Translations under genes and position numbers: made by a program | DNA from: Magnetospirillum sp. UT-4 | GTDB taxonomy: Bacteria > Pseudomonadota > Alphaproteobacteria > Rhodospirillales > Magnetospirillaceae | DNA length: 64,000 bases | NCBI RefSeq assembly: GCF_902729435.1 | Contig: NZ_CACVCG010000057.1 | Location: forward strand, 62,001-126,000 | Direction: 5' to 3' | Notes under the pieces: model-generated | Seen by the model: the letters and a program-made list of their open reading frames with translations, nothing else | Told to the model about the DNA's origin: nothing | Database searches by the model: none | Shown: piece by piece, positions 33,112 to 41,680 of the stretch | How positions within the stretch are numbered: position 1 is the first letter of the stretch | Layout of the letters: the number at the start of each line of letters is the position of its first letter

Positions 33112-34017
33112 ATGTCCAGCCCCGCCACCAAGTCCGACATCCAGGCCTTCTGGAAGGCGCTCTACGATTCGCTGTACGAGGACGTGGACCGGGGGCTGAC
33201 CCGTGACGCCCTGCTGTCGGCCATCGACGACCTCGAGGACATGTTCCGCCTGCGCCGCCACATGGCGGTGGTGGAGATGCCTCTGGCCGAGCTGAAGGGC
33301 AAGCGGGTGCTGGAGATCGGCCCCGGCGCCGGTGGCCATTCGGCGCTGTTCGCGCGCCACGGCGCCATCATGACCTCGGTCGACCTGACGGCGGCGCGGG
33401 CCCGCGCCACCAATGCCAAGTTCCGCCTGCTGGGCGCGCTGGCCGAGGGCTGCCAGGCGCTGCAGGGCGACGCCGAGGCCCTGCCCTTCCCCGACGGCGC
33501 TTTCGATATCGTCTATTCCAACGGCGTGCTGCACCACACCCTGGACACCGAGAAGGCCATTTCGGAAGTGTACCGAGTGCTCAAGCCGGGCGGAAAGGCG
33601 GTGATCCTGCTCTATTGCAAGAGCTCGTGGCATTACTGGATCAACATGGTGCTGCCCGTCGGCCTGCTGCAGGGCCAGCTGTTCCGCGACCGCGACTGGC
33701 TGGGCAAGGCCACCGAATGGGGCGGCAAGAACCGCCAGAGCGTCGCCAACCCCATCACCCGCTGCTACACCCGCTCCGGCATCGAAGCCTTGTTCGGGCG
33801 ATTCCAGGGCGTCGCCATGCGCAAGGGCGAGTTCTACTGGTACCTGGTGCCCAAGCTGGGGCGCCTGTACCGCAAGTACCAGATCAAGAAATACGGCACC
33901 CATCCCGGCGGCGTGCTGGTCTATGGCGAGCCGTGGCCGATCCAGTCGCCCATGGAGCTGAAACTGGGCGAGCTGATGGGCTTCGCCTGGTATGTCAGCG
34001 CCACCAAGCCGGCCTGA
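33112..34017 (+). CDS. Class I SAM-dependent methyltransferase
   Basis: 301 residues. VLEIGPGAGGHSALF is the SAM glycine loop, followed by VDLT, GDAEALPFPDGAFDIVYSNG and an LKPGG strand. The C-terminal 110 residues are unusual, with helical and basic segments (LYRKYQIKKYG) that may touch membrane or acceptor. It probably O-methylates a glycan or lipid-linked intermediate; the substrate is unknown. It lies 79 bases before the aldolase gene, which has its own strong ribosome site. Confidence 0.85.
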   Translation: MSSPATKSDIQAFWKALYDSLYEDVDRGLTRDALLSAIDDLEDMFRLRRHMAVVEMPLAELKGKRVLEIGPGAGGHSALFARHGAIMTSVDLTAARARATNAKFRLLGALAEGCQALQGDAEALPFPDGAFDIVYSNGVLHHTLDTEKAISEVYRVLKPGGKAVILLYCKSSWHYWINMVLPVGLLQGQLFRDRDWLGKATEWGGKNRQSVANPITRCYTRSGIEALFGRFQGVAMRKGEFYWYLVPKLGRLYRKYQIKKYGTHPGGVLVYGEPWPIQSPMELKLGELMGFAWYVSATKPA

Positions 34018-34096
34018 TGGCTTGCCTTCGGGCCCCAAACCCGTCTAATCATTCCGGGCGCGGGCCTTGGTCCCGGCGCCGGAGGAGAACAGGTCG

Positions 34097-35728
34097 ATGA
34101 CGCTTCAGCCGGTCACCCTTCTGGACTGCACGCTCCGGGACGGCGGCTACTACAACGACTGGGATTACGACCGCGATCTGGTCGCCGCCTATCTGCGCGC
34201 CCTGCGCCTGGCCGGCATCGACATGGTCGAAATCGGCTTCCGTTCGCCGCCGCAGGCGCGCTTCCTCGGCCCCTACGCCTATTCCACCGACGAATTCCTG
34301 GCCCGCCTGCCGCTGCCCGAGGGCCTGGGAATCGCGGTCATGGTCAACGCCAAGGACCTGCTGTCCGGCGGCGATCCGGCGGCGGCCGTCGACACGCTGT
34401 TCGCGCCGCGCGCCCAATCGCCGGTGGCCATGGTGCGCATCGCCGCCCACCTGTCCGAGGTGGCGGAATGCGGGCGGCTGGTGGCGCGCCTGGCGGCGCT
34501 GGGCTACCGCATCGGCTTCAACCTGATGCAGTCGTCGGCGAGCCGCGCCGCCGAGCTGGAGGCGGCGGCCCGCGCGGTGGCCAACTTCGCAGTGACGGGC
34601 TTCGGCGCCGTCGAGGTGCTGTACTTCGCCGATTCCCTGGGCAACATGTCGCCGGCCGACATCGCCGAGATCGTCGCCATCCTGCGCCGCCACTGGAGCG
34701 GCCCGCTGGGCGTGCATACCCACGACAACATGGGCAACGCCCTGGCCAACAGCCTGGCGGCCCTGGACGGAGGGGTGACGTGGCTGGACGGCACGGTGCT
34801 GGGCATGGGCCGCGGTGCCGGCAACGCCCGCATGGAATACCTGCTGATCGAGCTGGCCCGGCGCGGCCTTTCCCGGCTGTCGCCCGAGGCGCTGTTCCCG
34901 CTGGTGATGGATCAGTTTGCCAAGCTGCACCGGCGCTACAACTGGGGGCCGGGCCTGTTCTACTATCTGTCCGCGGTCCACGACGTGCATCCCACCTACG
35001 TGCAGATGATGCTGGCCGACGACCGCTACCGGCCGGACGAGATCATCGCCGCGCTGCTGCATCTGGGTCAGGCCGAGGGGTCGCACTTCAGCGGCGAGAA
35101 GCTGAAGAGCGCGCTGGCCAGCGGCGCCGCGGCGACCACCGGCAGCTGGTCGGCGGCCGGTTTCGCCCAGGGCCGCGACGTGCTGCTGCTGGCCCCCGGC
35201 CCGGGCGCCGAGCGCCACGCCGAGGCGCTGGCCGCCTATGTGGAGCGGCAGAGGCCGCTGGTGCTGTGCCTGAACGCCAAGGGCGTGCTGCCACCGGCTT
35301 CGGTGGACGCCTACGTCACCAGCAACGCCCGCCGCCTGGCCATCGAATCCGACCTCTACCACGCCATGGGACGGCCGCTGATCACCCCGCTGGGGCTGCT
35401 GGACGATGCCACCGCCGCCTTGCTGGCCGGCATCCCCACCCACGATTACGGTCTGGCGATCGGCAGCGGCTTCTCCGCCGGCGCCACCCAGTGCGAGATT
35501 CCCCACCTGCTGCCGGCCGCCTATGCCCTGGCGGTGGCCAATGCCGGCGGGGCCAGGCGCATCCTGCTGGCCGGCTTCGACGGCTTCGCCGCGAGCGATC
35601 CGCGCCAGCACGTCATGACCGAGGTGCTGCACGCCTACGAGGCGGCCGGCCTGGCGCCGCTGCTGGCGCTGACCCCGACCAGCTATCCGGTGGCGCAGTC
35701 GTCGGTGTATGCCGTCGGCGACGGATAA
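34097..35728 (+). CDS. DRE-TIM aldolase with C-terminal MAF/DUF115-like domain
   Basis: 543 residues from the ATG at 34097, behind a GGAGGAGA ribosome site. LLDCTLRDGGYYNDWD (8-23) and H207-T-H209-D-N mark a metal-dependent aldolase of the HMG-CoA lyase/4-hydroxy-2-oxovalerate aldolase family. From about residue 355 a second domain begins (DVLLLAPGPG, VLCLNAKG, AGATQCEIPHLL). It resembles domains in flagellin-glycosylation MAF/DUF115 proteins; this likeness is by eye. The fusion may form or cleave a carbon-carbon bond in a keto-acid sugar and hold or transfer the product. Confidence 0.75.
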   Translation: MTLQPVTLLDCTLRDGGYYNDWDYDRDLVAAYLRALRLAGIDMVEIGFRSPPQARFLGPYAYSTDEFLARLPLPEGLGIAVMVNAKDLLSGGDPAAAVDTLFAPRAQSPVAMVRIAAHLSEVAECGRLVARLAALGYRIGFNLMQSSASRAAELEAAARAVANFAVTGFGAVEVLYFADSLGNMSPADIAEIVAILRRHWSGPLGVHTHDNMGNALANSLAALDGGVTWLDGTVLGMGRGAGNARMEYLLIELARRGLSRLSPEALFPLVMDQFAKLHRRYNWGPGLFYYLSAVHDVHPTYVQMMLADDRYRPDEIIAALLHLGQAEGSHFSGEKLKSALASGAAATTGSWSAAGFAQGRDVLLLAPGPGAERHAEALAAYVERQRPLVLCLNAKGVLPPASVDAYVTSNARRLAIESDLYHAMGRPLITPLGLLDDATAALLAGIPTHDYGLAIGSGFSAGATQCEIPHLLPAAYALAVANAGGARRILLAGFDGFAASDPRQHVMTEVLHAYEAAGLAPLLALTPTSYPVAQSSVYAVGDG

Positions 35729-35747
35729 ATCCTTAGGGGACGGATGG

Positions 35748-35777
35748 TTGCATTCGGTGGAGCGCTTGGGCTATAGA
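35748..35777 (+). promoter_or_regulatory. Sigma-70-type promoter candidate for the 35.8-43.5 kb operon
   Basis: TTGCAT (35748-35753), an 18-base spacer and TATAGA (35772-35777) lie 53 bases upstream of the radical SAM ATG. The match is good for this GC-rich genome and sits in the only sizeable gap before a six-gene operon. Confidence 0.5.
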
Positions 35778-35829
35778 CCGACCGGACGCCTGTCGGCGTT
35801 GTCCTTTTCGGATTTCGGGAATACGCCTC

Positions 35830-37689
35830 ATGAAGGTCATGATTGCCACCACGCCGAACCGGGATTACGCGACGACGTTCCCGCCGGTGGGTGCATTGAG
35901 CGTCATTAATTACGCCCGCCAGAACGCCGGCCCGGACTTCGAGTACGACTTCTTCAACATTGACGCCCTGCGCCCCAGCCGCGAGGAGGCAATCCGACGC
36001 ATCGTCGATTTCCGTCCCGACGTGCTGGGCATCAGCGCAGTGGTCTCCACCGCCTACAAGTTCGTGAAGGAGCTGACCGCGGACGTCCGGGCGGCATTGC
36101 CGGACACGTTGATCGTGGTGGGCGGCAACCTCGCCAGTGCGGCCGAGCTTCTTCTCAAGCGTACCGCCACCGACATCTGCGTCCCCGGCGAGGGCGAGAA
36201 GGTATTCACCAACATCCTGCTTCGCCTGCGGAGCACCCGCGACCTGAGCCAGTTCCACGACATTCCGGGAATGGTTCTGCTCGACTCCCAGCGTCGGCTG
36301 GTCAACACCGGCGACGAGGAACAGCTGCCGCCCGAGGAGGCCTGGAACTACGACTGGGCCGACATCGAGCGGGCCGGCCTGATCGACCATTACATTCATC
36401 CCGTCTTCAACGAAAAGGGCGAGGCCTGCTGGCCCTATCTGCGCGATCCTCGCACCTACCAGCCCCACCGCGCCGGCAAGCGGCTTGCCGTGCTCAATTG
36501 CGTCAAGGGCTGCGTCGCCCGCTGCACCTTCTGCCATCGCAACCAAAAGGGGATCCGGCATCTCCCGGTGGCAACGGTGATGGAGCGTCTGGACCATATC
36601 ATGGAGCGCTACAATGTCGGCTTCCTGTACATGGGCGCCGAGACCTTCGGCGCCGACAAGCGCTGGCTGGGCGAGTTCCTGGACGAGATCGCCAAGCGCG
36701 ACGTGATCTGGGGCGCCGGCGGCGTGCGGGCGAACACGCTGACCCCCGACTGGATCAGGCGGATGAAGGAGGCGGGCTGCGTCAACCTGTCCTATGGCAA
36801 CGAGACCGGCTCGGAGCGCATGCTCGCCATCATGGAGAAGAAGGTCTCCGCCGAACAGAACTACCAAGCCATGCGCAACGCCATCGAGGCGGGCTTCCCG
36901 ACAGGCATGCAGTTCGTCCTCGGCATGCCCGGCGAGACCGAGGAAACGGTCCGCGAGACCATCGACTACATCAAGTTCGGCACCACCCTGTCACCCGAAC
37001 TCAATCCCGACATGTTCGCGGTCGGCTATGCGCAGGCGCTGCCGGGCACGCCCCTTTACGAGTACGCCCGCCACCACGGCTACATCAAGCCGGGCTTGGA
37101 CGGCGAGGAGCAGTACCTGCTGTCCATGTCCAATCGCGACGCCTGCGACCCCGAGGTGGCGATCAACTTCACCGACACCCCGCGCCTGCGCTGGCTTGCC
37201 TGGCGGCAGTTCATCTCCATCGAGGTATATTTCAACTATTATAACAAGTATGGCGCCGAGCACTATTTCCGCACCATCGCCCGCGACATCCGCTACATCG
37301 GCGGCTACCATTCCGGTACCGCCTCCATCGCATCCCGGATTCTGGGGCCGCATCTCGAAGCCATGAAGCAGGGACGGCCCCTGCCGCTTGCGGTGCTGCC
37401 GCGGCTGCTGCGCTCAGACAAGCCGGGTCTGGCCATGACCTTCTATCCCGCCCTGTTCTACCGGCTGCGCCACTTCGTGACGCTGATCGCCTTCGCCCGC
37501 ACGATCCGCACCGATGGCAAGGCCAAGGCCTTTTCCCTGCTGGTCGATTGGATGTGGAAGCGCATCACCGACCCATGGCGCAAGAAGGTGTTCAAGTACG
37601 AGTACAAGTCGTTGCGCAAGATCGTCGAGGACCTGGGCCCGGTTCCCGGCGAGCCCGACGGCATGCTGCCGCTGCGCCAGGGGCGCTAA
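35830..37689 (+). CDS. B12-binding radical SAM protein
   Basis: 619 residues. The N-terminal cobalamin-type domain has FPPVGALSVINYA, VVGGNLAS and VPGEGEKVF. The radical SAM motif is C228-x3-C232-x2-C235, in CVARCTFCHR. YGNETGSERML and QFVLGMPGETEE are typical barrel motifs of this class. The C-terminal 150 residues are helical and basic. No DxHxxG motif is seen. Relatives methylate sp3 carbons, make branched sugars or do other radical steps. The setting next to a CMP-sugar synthetase and aldolases suggests a sugar substrate. The next gene starts 5 bases after its stop. Confidence 0.87.
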   Translation: MKVMIATTPNRDYATTFPPVGALSVINYARQNAGPDFEYDFFNIDALRPSREEAIRRIVDFRPDVLGISAVVSTAYKFVKELTADVRAALPDTLIVVGGNLASAAELLLKRTATDICVPGEGEKVFTNILLRLRSTRDLSQFHDIPGMVLLDSQRRLVNTGDEEQLPPEEAWNYDWADIERAGLIDHYIHPVFNEKGEACWPYLRDPRTYQPHRAGKRLAVLNCVKGCVARCTFCHRNQKGIRHLPVATVMERLDHIMERYNVGFLYMGAETFGADKRWLGEFLDEIAKRDVIWGAGGVRANTLTPDWIRRMKEAGCVNLSYGNETGSERMLAIMEKKVSAEQNYQAMRNAIEAGFPTGMQFVLGMPGETEETVRETIDYIKFGTTLSPELNPDMFAVGYAQALPGTPLYEYARHHGYIKPGLDGEEQYLLSMSNRDACDPEVAINFTDTPRLRWLAWRQFISIEVYFNYYNKYGAEHYFRTIARDIRYIGGYHSGTASIASRILGPHLEAMKQGRPLPLAVLPRLLRSDKPGLAMTFYPALFYRLRHFVTLIAFARTIRTDGKAKAFSLLVDWMWKRITDPWRKKVFKYEYKSLRKIVEDLGPVPGEPDGMLPLRQGR

Positions 37690-37693
37690 CGCC

Positions 37694-38404
37694 ATGGCCG
37701 CCCCGGTCGTCGCCCTTATTCCCGCGCGCAAGGGCTCCAAGCGCGTGATCAACAAGAACATGCAGCCCTTCCACGGGCGCCCCATGGCCGCCTGGACACT
37801 GGACCTGGCCGAGAGCTGCGGGTGCTTCCAGCGCGTTTTCGTCAGCACCGACGACGACGGCCTGGCCGATCTGGTGGCCGATCGCCCACTGTTCGAACTC
37901 GCCCGCCGCCCGGAGGACTTGGCCAACGACACCGCCACCGTCCTGCAGGTGATCGGACAGGTGGCGGCGGCGAGCGATCTGCCGGGTGACACGGTGATGG
38001 TGCTGCTTCAGGTCACCGCGCCGCTGCGGGTGACCAGCGACATCACCGAGGCGTTGCGCCTGTTCGATCTGCACGGCCGCCGCCGCACGGTGGTTTCGGT
38101 CAGCGAGAACATGTATCCCCCGGCGCTGTCGTGGACCATCCAGGACGACACGCTGGTGCCGGTGTTTCCCACCGATGGCCCCGCCGTCACCCGCAAGCAG
38201 GCCCATGCCGCCAGCTTTCACTGGAACGACATCGTCCTGGTTGACACCGTTGCCGGCTTCGCGTCACCGGGGCGGAACCTGTTCGGCCCCGACCCTGTAC
38301 CCCTGGTGTGCCCGCGCGAGCGTGGCGTGGCGATCGACTATCCGGTACAGCTGACCATGGCGGCGGCACTGTTTCCGCCCCACGACGAAAGGACCGAGGC
38401 ATGA
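37694..38404 (+). CDS. Second acylneuraminate-type cytidylyltransferase
   Basis: 236 residues. ALIPARKGSKRVINKN is the family start and LLQVTAPLR the later donor loop. The segment between differs from the LegF homologue at 3780, so this is not a recent copy. It should activate a keto-acid sugar as a CMP derivative. The next gene is a NanA/DapA-type aldolase and no NeuB lies in this operon, so the sugar may be built by aldol addition of pyruvate. It overlaps the aldolase by 4 bases. Confidence 0.83.
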   Translation: MAAPVVALIPARKGSKRVINKNMQPFHGRPMAAWTLDLAESCGCFQRVFVSTDDDGLADLVADRPLFELARRPEDLANDTATVLQVIGQVAAASDLPGDTVMVLLQVTAPLRVTSDITEALRLFDLHGRRRTVVSVSENMYPPALSWTIQDDTLVPVFPTDGPAVTRKQAHAASFHWNDIVLVDTVAGFASPGRNLFGPDPVPLVCPRERGVAIDYPVQLTMAAALFPPHDERTEA

Positions 38405-39315
38405 CCCGTTTCTCCGGAGTGCTATCGACGCCGATGGCGCCGTTCGATGCCGACGGCCGGCTGGATGACGGCCGGTGCGACGCCTTCGCCGCGTGGCAGG
38501 CCGAATCCGGGGTGACTGGCATGTTCTGCCTGGGCACCTGGGGCGGTTTCGCCCTTCTGGACATGGACGAGCGTCGGCGCCTGACCCGCAGCTGGTGCCA
38601 GGCCGGGCGCCGCCATGGGGTCAAGGTCTTGATCCAGGTGGCGGCCTTCTCGCCCGCCGATGCCGCCGCCCTGGCAAAGCTAGCCGAGGACGAGGGCGCC
38701 GACGCGGCGGCCAGCGTGGTTCCGCTGTATTACAGCAATGCCAAATACTTCTCGTTCGACGACTACCGGAATTATTTCGCGACCCTGGCGAAGGCGACCA
38801 GGCTACCGCTCTACCTGTACAACAACGCTCGCACCACCGGTGTGCTGATGACGCCAAAGGAGTTCGTGGCGCTGGTCGAGGCGGGCCTTGCCGGCGTCAA
38901 GGACGGTTCCAAGGATCCCGGCTGGATTCTGGAAGCCCAGGACCTTCTCGCCCAGCGCGGACTGAGCGCCGAGATCATTCCCGGCAACACCTCGGCGATG
39001 GCCTATGCCGCCGCCTACGGCCTGCAGGCCTGCATGGCCGGCGCCGCCGTGTGTTTCCCGCGCCTGGCCGCCCAGTCCTGGGCGGCGATGGCGGCGGGCA
39101 ATGTGTTCGAGGGCGCCGCCCTTCAGCGCAAGTTGATGGCGGCGCGGCGCCTGCTCGGCGCCTTCGGTCCACAGGCGCCGGCCAGCCACGCCCTGCTGGC
39201 CCGCATGGGTCACCCGCTCGGCACCTCGCGCTCGCCCTGGCCTTCGATCGACGCGGGGACGATGGATCGTCTGGTGGAGGACCTGCGCCAACTCGGCGTG
39301 CCGGACCTCGCCTGA
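38401..39315 (+). CDS. NanA/DapA-family pyruvate aldolase
   Basis: 304 residues, normal for the family. The core is GVLSTPMAPFDADG, an FCLGTWGG segment in place of the usual GTTGE loop, YLYNNA with Tyr140, and GVKDGSKD with Lys167 as the Schiff-base lysine. The altered first loop suggests an unusual acceptor. Members cleave or form sialic acids, dihydrodipicolinate or aldonic keto acids. Beside a CMP-sugar synthetase it may synthesise the keto-acid sugar; a degradative role is less likely in a glycan island. Confidence 0.82.
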   Translation: MTRFSGVLSTPMAPFDADGRLDDGRCDAFAAWQAESGVTGMFCLGTWGGFALLDMDERRRLTRSWCQAGRRHGVKVLIQVAAFSPADAAALAKLAEDEGADAAASVVPLYYSNAKYFSFDDYRNYFATLAKATRLPLYLYNNARTTGVLMTPKEFVALVEAGLAGVKDGSKDPGWILEAQDLLAQRGLSAEIIPGNTSAMAYAAAYGLQACMAGAAVCFPRLAAQSWAAMAAGNVFEGAALQRKLMAARRLLGAFGPQAPASHALLARMGHPLGTSRSPWPSIDAGTMDRLVEDLRQLGVPDLA

Positions 39316-39318
39316 ACC

Positions 39319-39954
39319 ATGGGCGGGACCTGTTCTGTCCTATGCCTCGATTTCGACGGCGTCATCCTCGAATCGGTCGATGTCAAGGACCAGGCCTATG
39401 GCCGGCTGTTCGAAGGCATCGGTGACGACGTGCGCGACCGGATCTTGGTCGAACACCGCTCGACGCCCGGCGTCCCCCGACCGGAAAAGGTGCGACGTCT
39501 CTATCGGCTGGCCTTCGGACGGCAGGCCGAAGACGCTGAGGCGGACCGGCTGGTGGCGCGGTATGCCGGCCTGGTCGCGGCTGGTATGCGGGCCAGCCCG
39601 CCGGTCCCCGGCTTCATGGCGCTTGCGCAGTCCTGCGACCTGCCCCTTTATGTGGTGACAGCGGCGCCCGAGGACGAAGTCCGCGGGATCGTTGCCGAAA
39701 GGGGATGGAGCGGAATGTTCCGAGACGTCATGGGTGCGCCGCGTGCCAAGTCGGACCTGTTGCGCGACGTCTGCCGCCGCGAGAACGTGGCGCCGGCCGA
39801 CATCCTGTTCGTGGGCGACCGCCCCAACGACCACCGGGCCGCCGTGGAGGTCGGGGCCGCCTTCATCGGACGCGTGCCGTCCGGTGCCCCGTCGCCGTTC
39901 CCGGCCGATGTCACGGTCGTGCCGGACCTGACCCGTCTCCTCGGGGCGCGGTAA
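39319..39954 (+). CDS. HAD-family phosphatase
   Basis: 211 residues. CLDFDGVILES holds the nucleophile and acid Asp pair, VVTAAP the second motif, the Lys of APRAKSDLL the third and GDRPNDHRAA the metal site. A helical cap lies between motifs 1 and 2, as in phosphoglycolate-phosphatase-like enzymes. In a nonulosonate operon it could remove phosphate from a 9-phosphate or aldose-phosphate intermediate; this is inference. It starts 3 bases after the aldolase stop. Confidence 0.82.
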   Translation: MGGTCSVLCLDFDGVILESVDVKDQAYGRLFEGIGDDVRDRILVEHRSTPGVPRPEKVRRLYRLAFGRQAEDAEADRLVARYAGLVAAGMRASPPVPGFMALAQSCDLPLYVVTAAPEDEVRGIVAERGWSGMFRDVMGAPRAKSDLLRDVCRRENVAPADILFVGDRPNDHRAAVEVGAAFIGRVPSGAPSPFPADVTVVPDLTRLLGAR

Positions 39955-39964
39955 GGCGACAGCC

Positions 39965-41680
39965 ATGGCCCGCGACTTCCTGGTGCTGACCGAGCTGACC
40001 CTGCCGCGCCTGCTTGTCGCGGCGGCTCTCGGTCGCCGGCCGGCCGTGCTGGCGGTCGATCCGGCCCTGCCGCCGCTGCGGCGGCCGCTGGAGCGCTTGC
40101 TTTCCGTCCTGGCCGCCGCCGGCCGCGCCCAGACCGTCGCCACCCTGTTTCCCGCCATGGATGCCATGGTGCGCAATCCCAACCTGTCCAGCCTGGAGGA
40201 CCTGTTCGCCGACCTTGAGCCATGGCAGAACGTCCGCTACCGCTTCGCCGAGGCGGACAGGGATCCGGCCTACGGCATGGCCTACAAGCAGGTGACCTGC
40301 AAATACCTTCAGGACCGCTACGCCCAGCTGATGTTTCTCAAGGCGGCGCGCGCGGATGGCGGCACCGTCACCGTGGCGGGGCGCTGGCGCGACGCGGCGG
40401 ATCTCGACTCGGCCTGGACCGGCAGGCCTGCGGCGGGGCCGAGGTCGGCACACATCCTTGGCGTGGCGCTCAACGGTCTGCTGGCGCTTGCCATGGTACT
40501 GGCCTGCTGGGCCTGGATCGCGCCGCGCATCCGGCGCCGGGTCGAGCCCCGCGAATGGTTCCTGGCCGCCGATTATCTGAAGGATGCCCGCGATTGCCGG
40601 GTCTATGCCGAGGCCGCGGACGGTGGCCCGGTGCTGCTGGTCAAGCGCAATCCGACCATGGATCCGGCGGCGGTGCCCTGCGGTGCCGGTCTTCCCGCCT
40701 GCGAGGCCGATGACGGGCTGTTCACCCCCGGCCAGGCGGCGGCGGCGGCGGTCCTGGCCCTGGTCCACACCTTCGCCATTCTGCGCCGCTGGTACTGGAG
40801 CGCACCGGCCCATTTCTTCGCCCTGGCCGCCTTGCCCCACAAGCGCATCCGCATCCGCGCCCTGCTGCAGCGCCACCGCCCCCGCCACATGTGGTGCCGC
40901 GACGAGTACAATGTCGAGCATATCCTGCGCACCCAGGAGCTTCACCGCATCGGCGCCCGTTCGCTGGGGCTGATGCACGGCATCCAGGCGCTGGCCGACC
41001 TCAATCCGCGACGCCGCTACGTCGATTTCGACGTCTTCTACGTCTTCGGCCTGCACCTCATCGACCGGCTCTATCGAACCACCTGGGCACCGCACATGAA
41101 GGTCCAGCCGGTGGGCAGTTTCGGGTTCACGCGGGAGCAGCTGGCGGCCGGAGCTCGGCAGGGTTCGGACGTGGTGGCGATCTTCGGGAATATCTGCCTG
41201 CGTCAGCCGGAATTCGCCGCCACGGTCCGCGGCATCGCCATCGCCTTTCCCCAACTCCGGGTGGTGGTGAAGCCGAAGCTGGGCCGGGAAGACCCTGGTT
41301 TCGGGCCGTTCTGCGCCCAAATGGGCGAGGGCCTTGCCAACGTCGAGGTCGAGACCGGCGATGCCGGCGAGCTGATGGCGCGGGCTCGATACGTGGTGTC
41401 GGATGCGTCCACCGTAATCGCCGAGTCCATCCATCTCGGCGTGCCGGCGGTCATGTTGGACGTCGCGCCGGACCATCGCACTTGCCTCTATCGCGATTTC
41501 CCCGGCCTGTGCCAGACTACTCCCGAGGCGGTGGTCGCCCGCCTGCGCGGATTCGAGGACGGCGGCGCGCCGTTCGACCGCGCCGCGCACGCCTCGCTGG
41601 TCGATCTGTCGGGCCGGCATTTCCTTGATTTCATCCGGGCCGATCTTGGCCTGCCGGACCGCTGGGGAGCGAACCGGTGA
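39965..41680 (+). CDS. Membrane-associated GT-B-like transferase candidate
   Basis: 571 residues. The N-terminal 150 are soluble. A hydrophobic helix follows near 160-182 and another near 258-275. The last 270 residues look like a GT-B nucleotide-side domain: SLGLMHGIQ, VVAIFGN, VVVKPKLG, and DASTVIAESIHLGVPAVML, as in CDP-glycerol and sialyl-type capsule transferases. It ends in a GTGA overlap with the ABC exporter. It may transfer the CMP-activated sugar made by the preceding genes. The family is not certain. Confidence 0.62.
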   Translation: MARDFLVLTELTLPRLLVAAALGRRPAVLAVDPALPPLRRPLERLLSVLAAAGRAQTVATLFPAMDAMVRNPNLSSLEDLFADLEPWQNVRYRFAEADRDPAYGMAYKQVTCKYLQDRYAQLMFLKAARADGGTVTVAGRWRDAADLDSAWTGRPAAGPRSAHILGVALNGLLALAMVLACWAWIAPRIRRRVEPREWFLAADYLKDARDCRVYAEAADGGPVLLVKRNPTMDPAAVPCGAGLPACEADDGLFTPGQAAAAAVLALVHTFAILRRWYWSAPAHFFALAALPHKRIRIRALLQRHRPRHMWCRDEYNVEHILRTQELHRIGARSLGLMHGIQALADLNPRRRYVDFDVFYVFGLHLIDRLYRTTWAPHMKVQPVGSFGFTREQLAAGARQGSDVVAIFGNICLRQPEFAATVRGIAIAFPQLRVVVKPKLGREDPGFGPFCAQMGEGLANVEVETGDAGELMARARYVVSDASTVIAESIHLGVPAVMLDVAPDHRTCLYRDFPGLCQTTPEAVVARLRGFEDGGAPFDRAAHASLVDLSGRHFLDFIRADLGLPDRWGANR

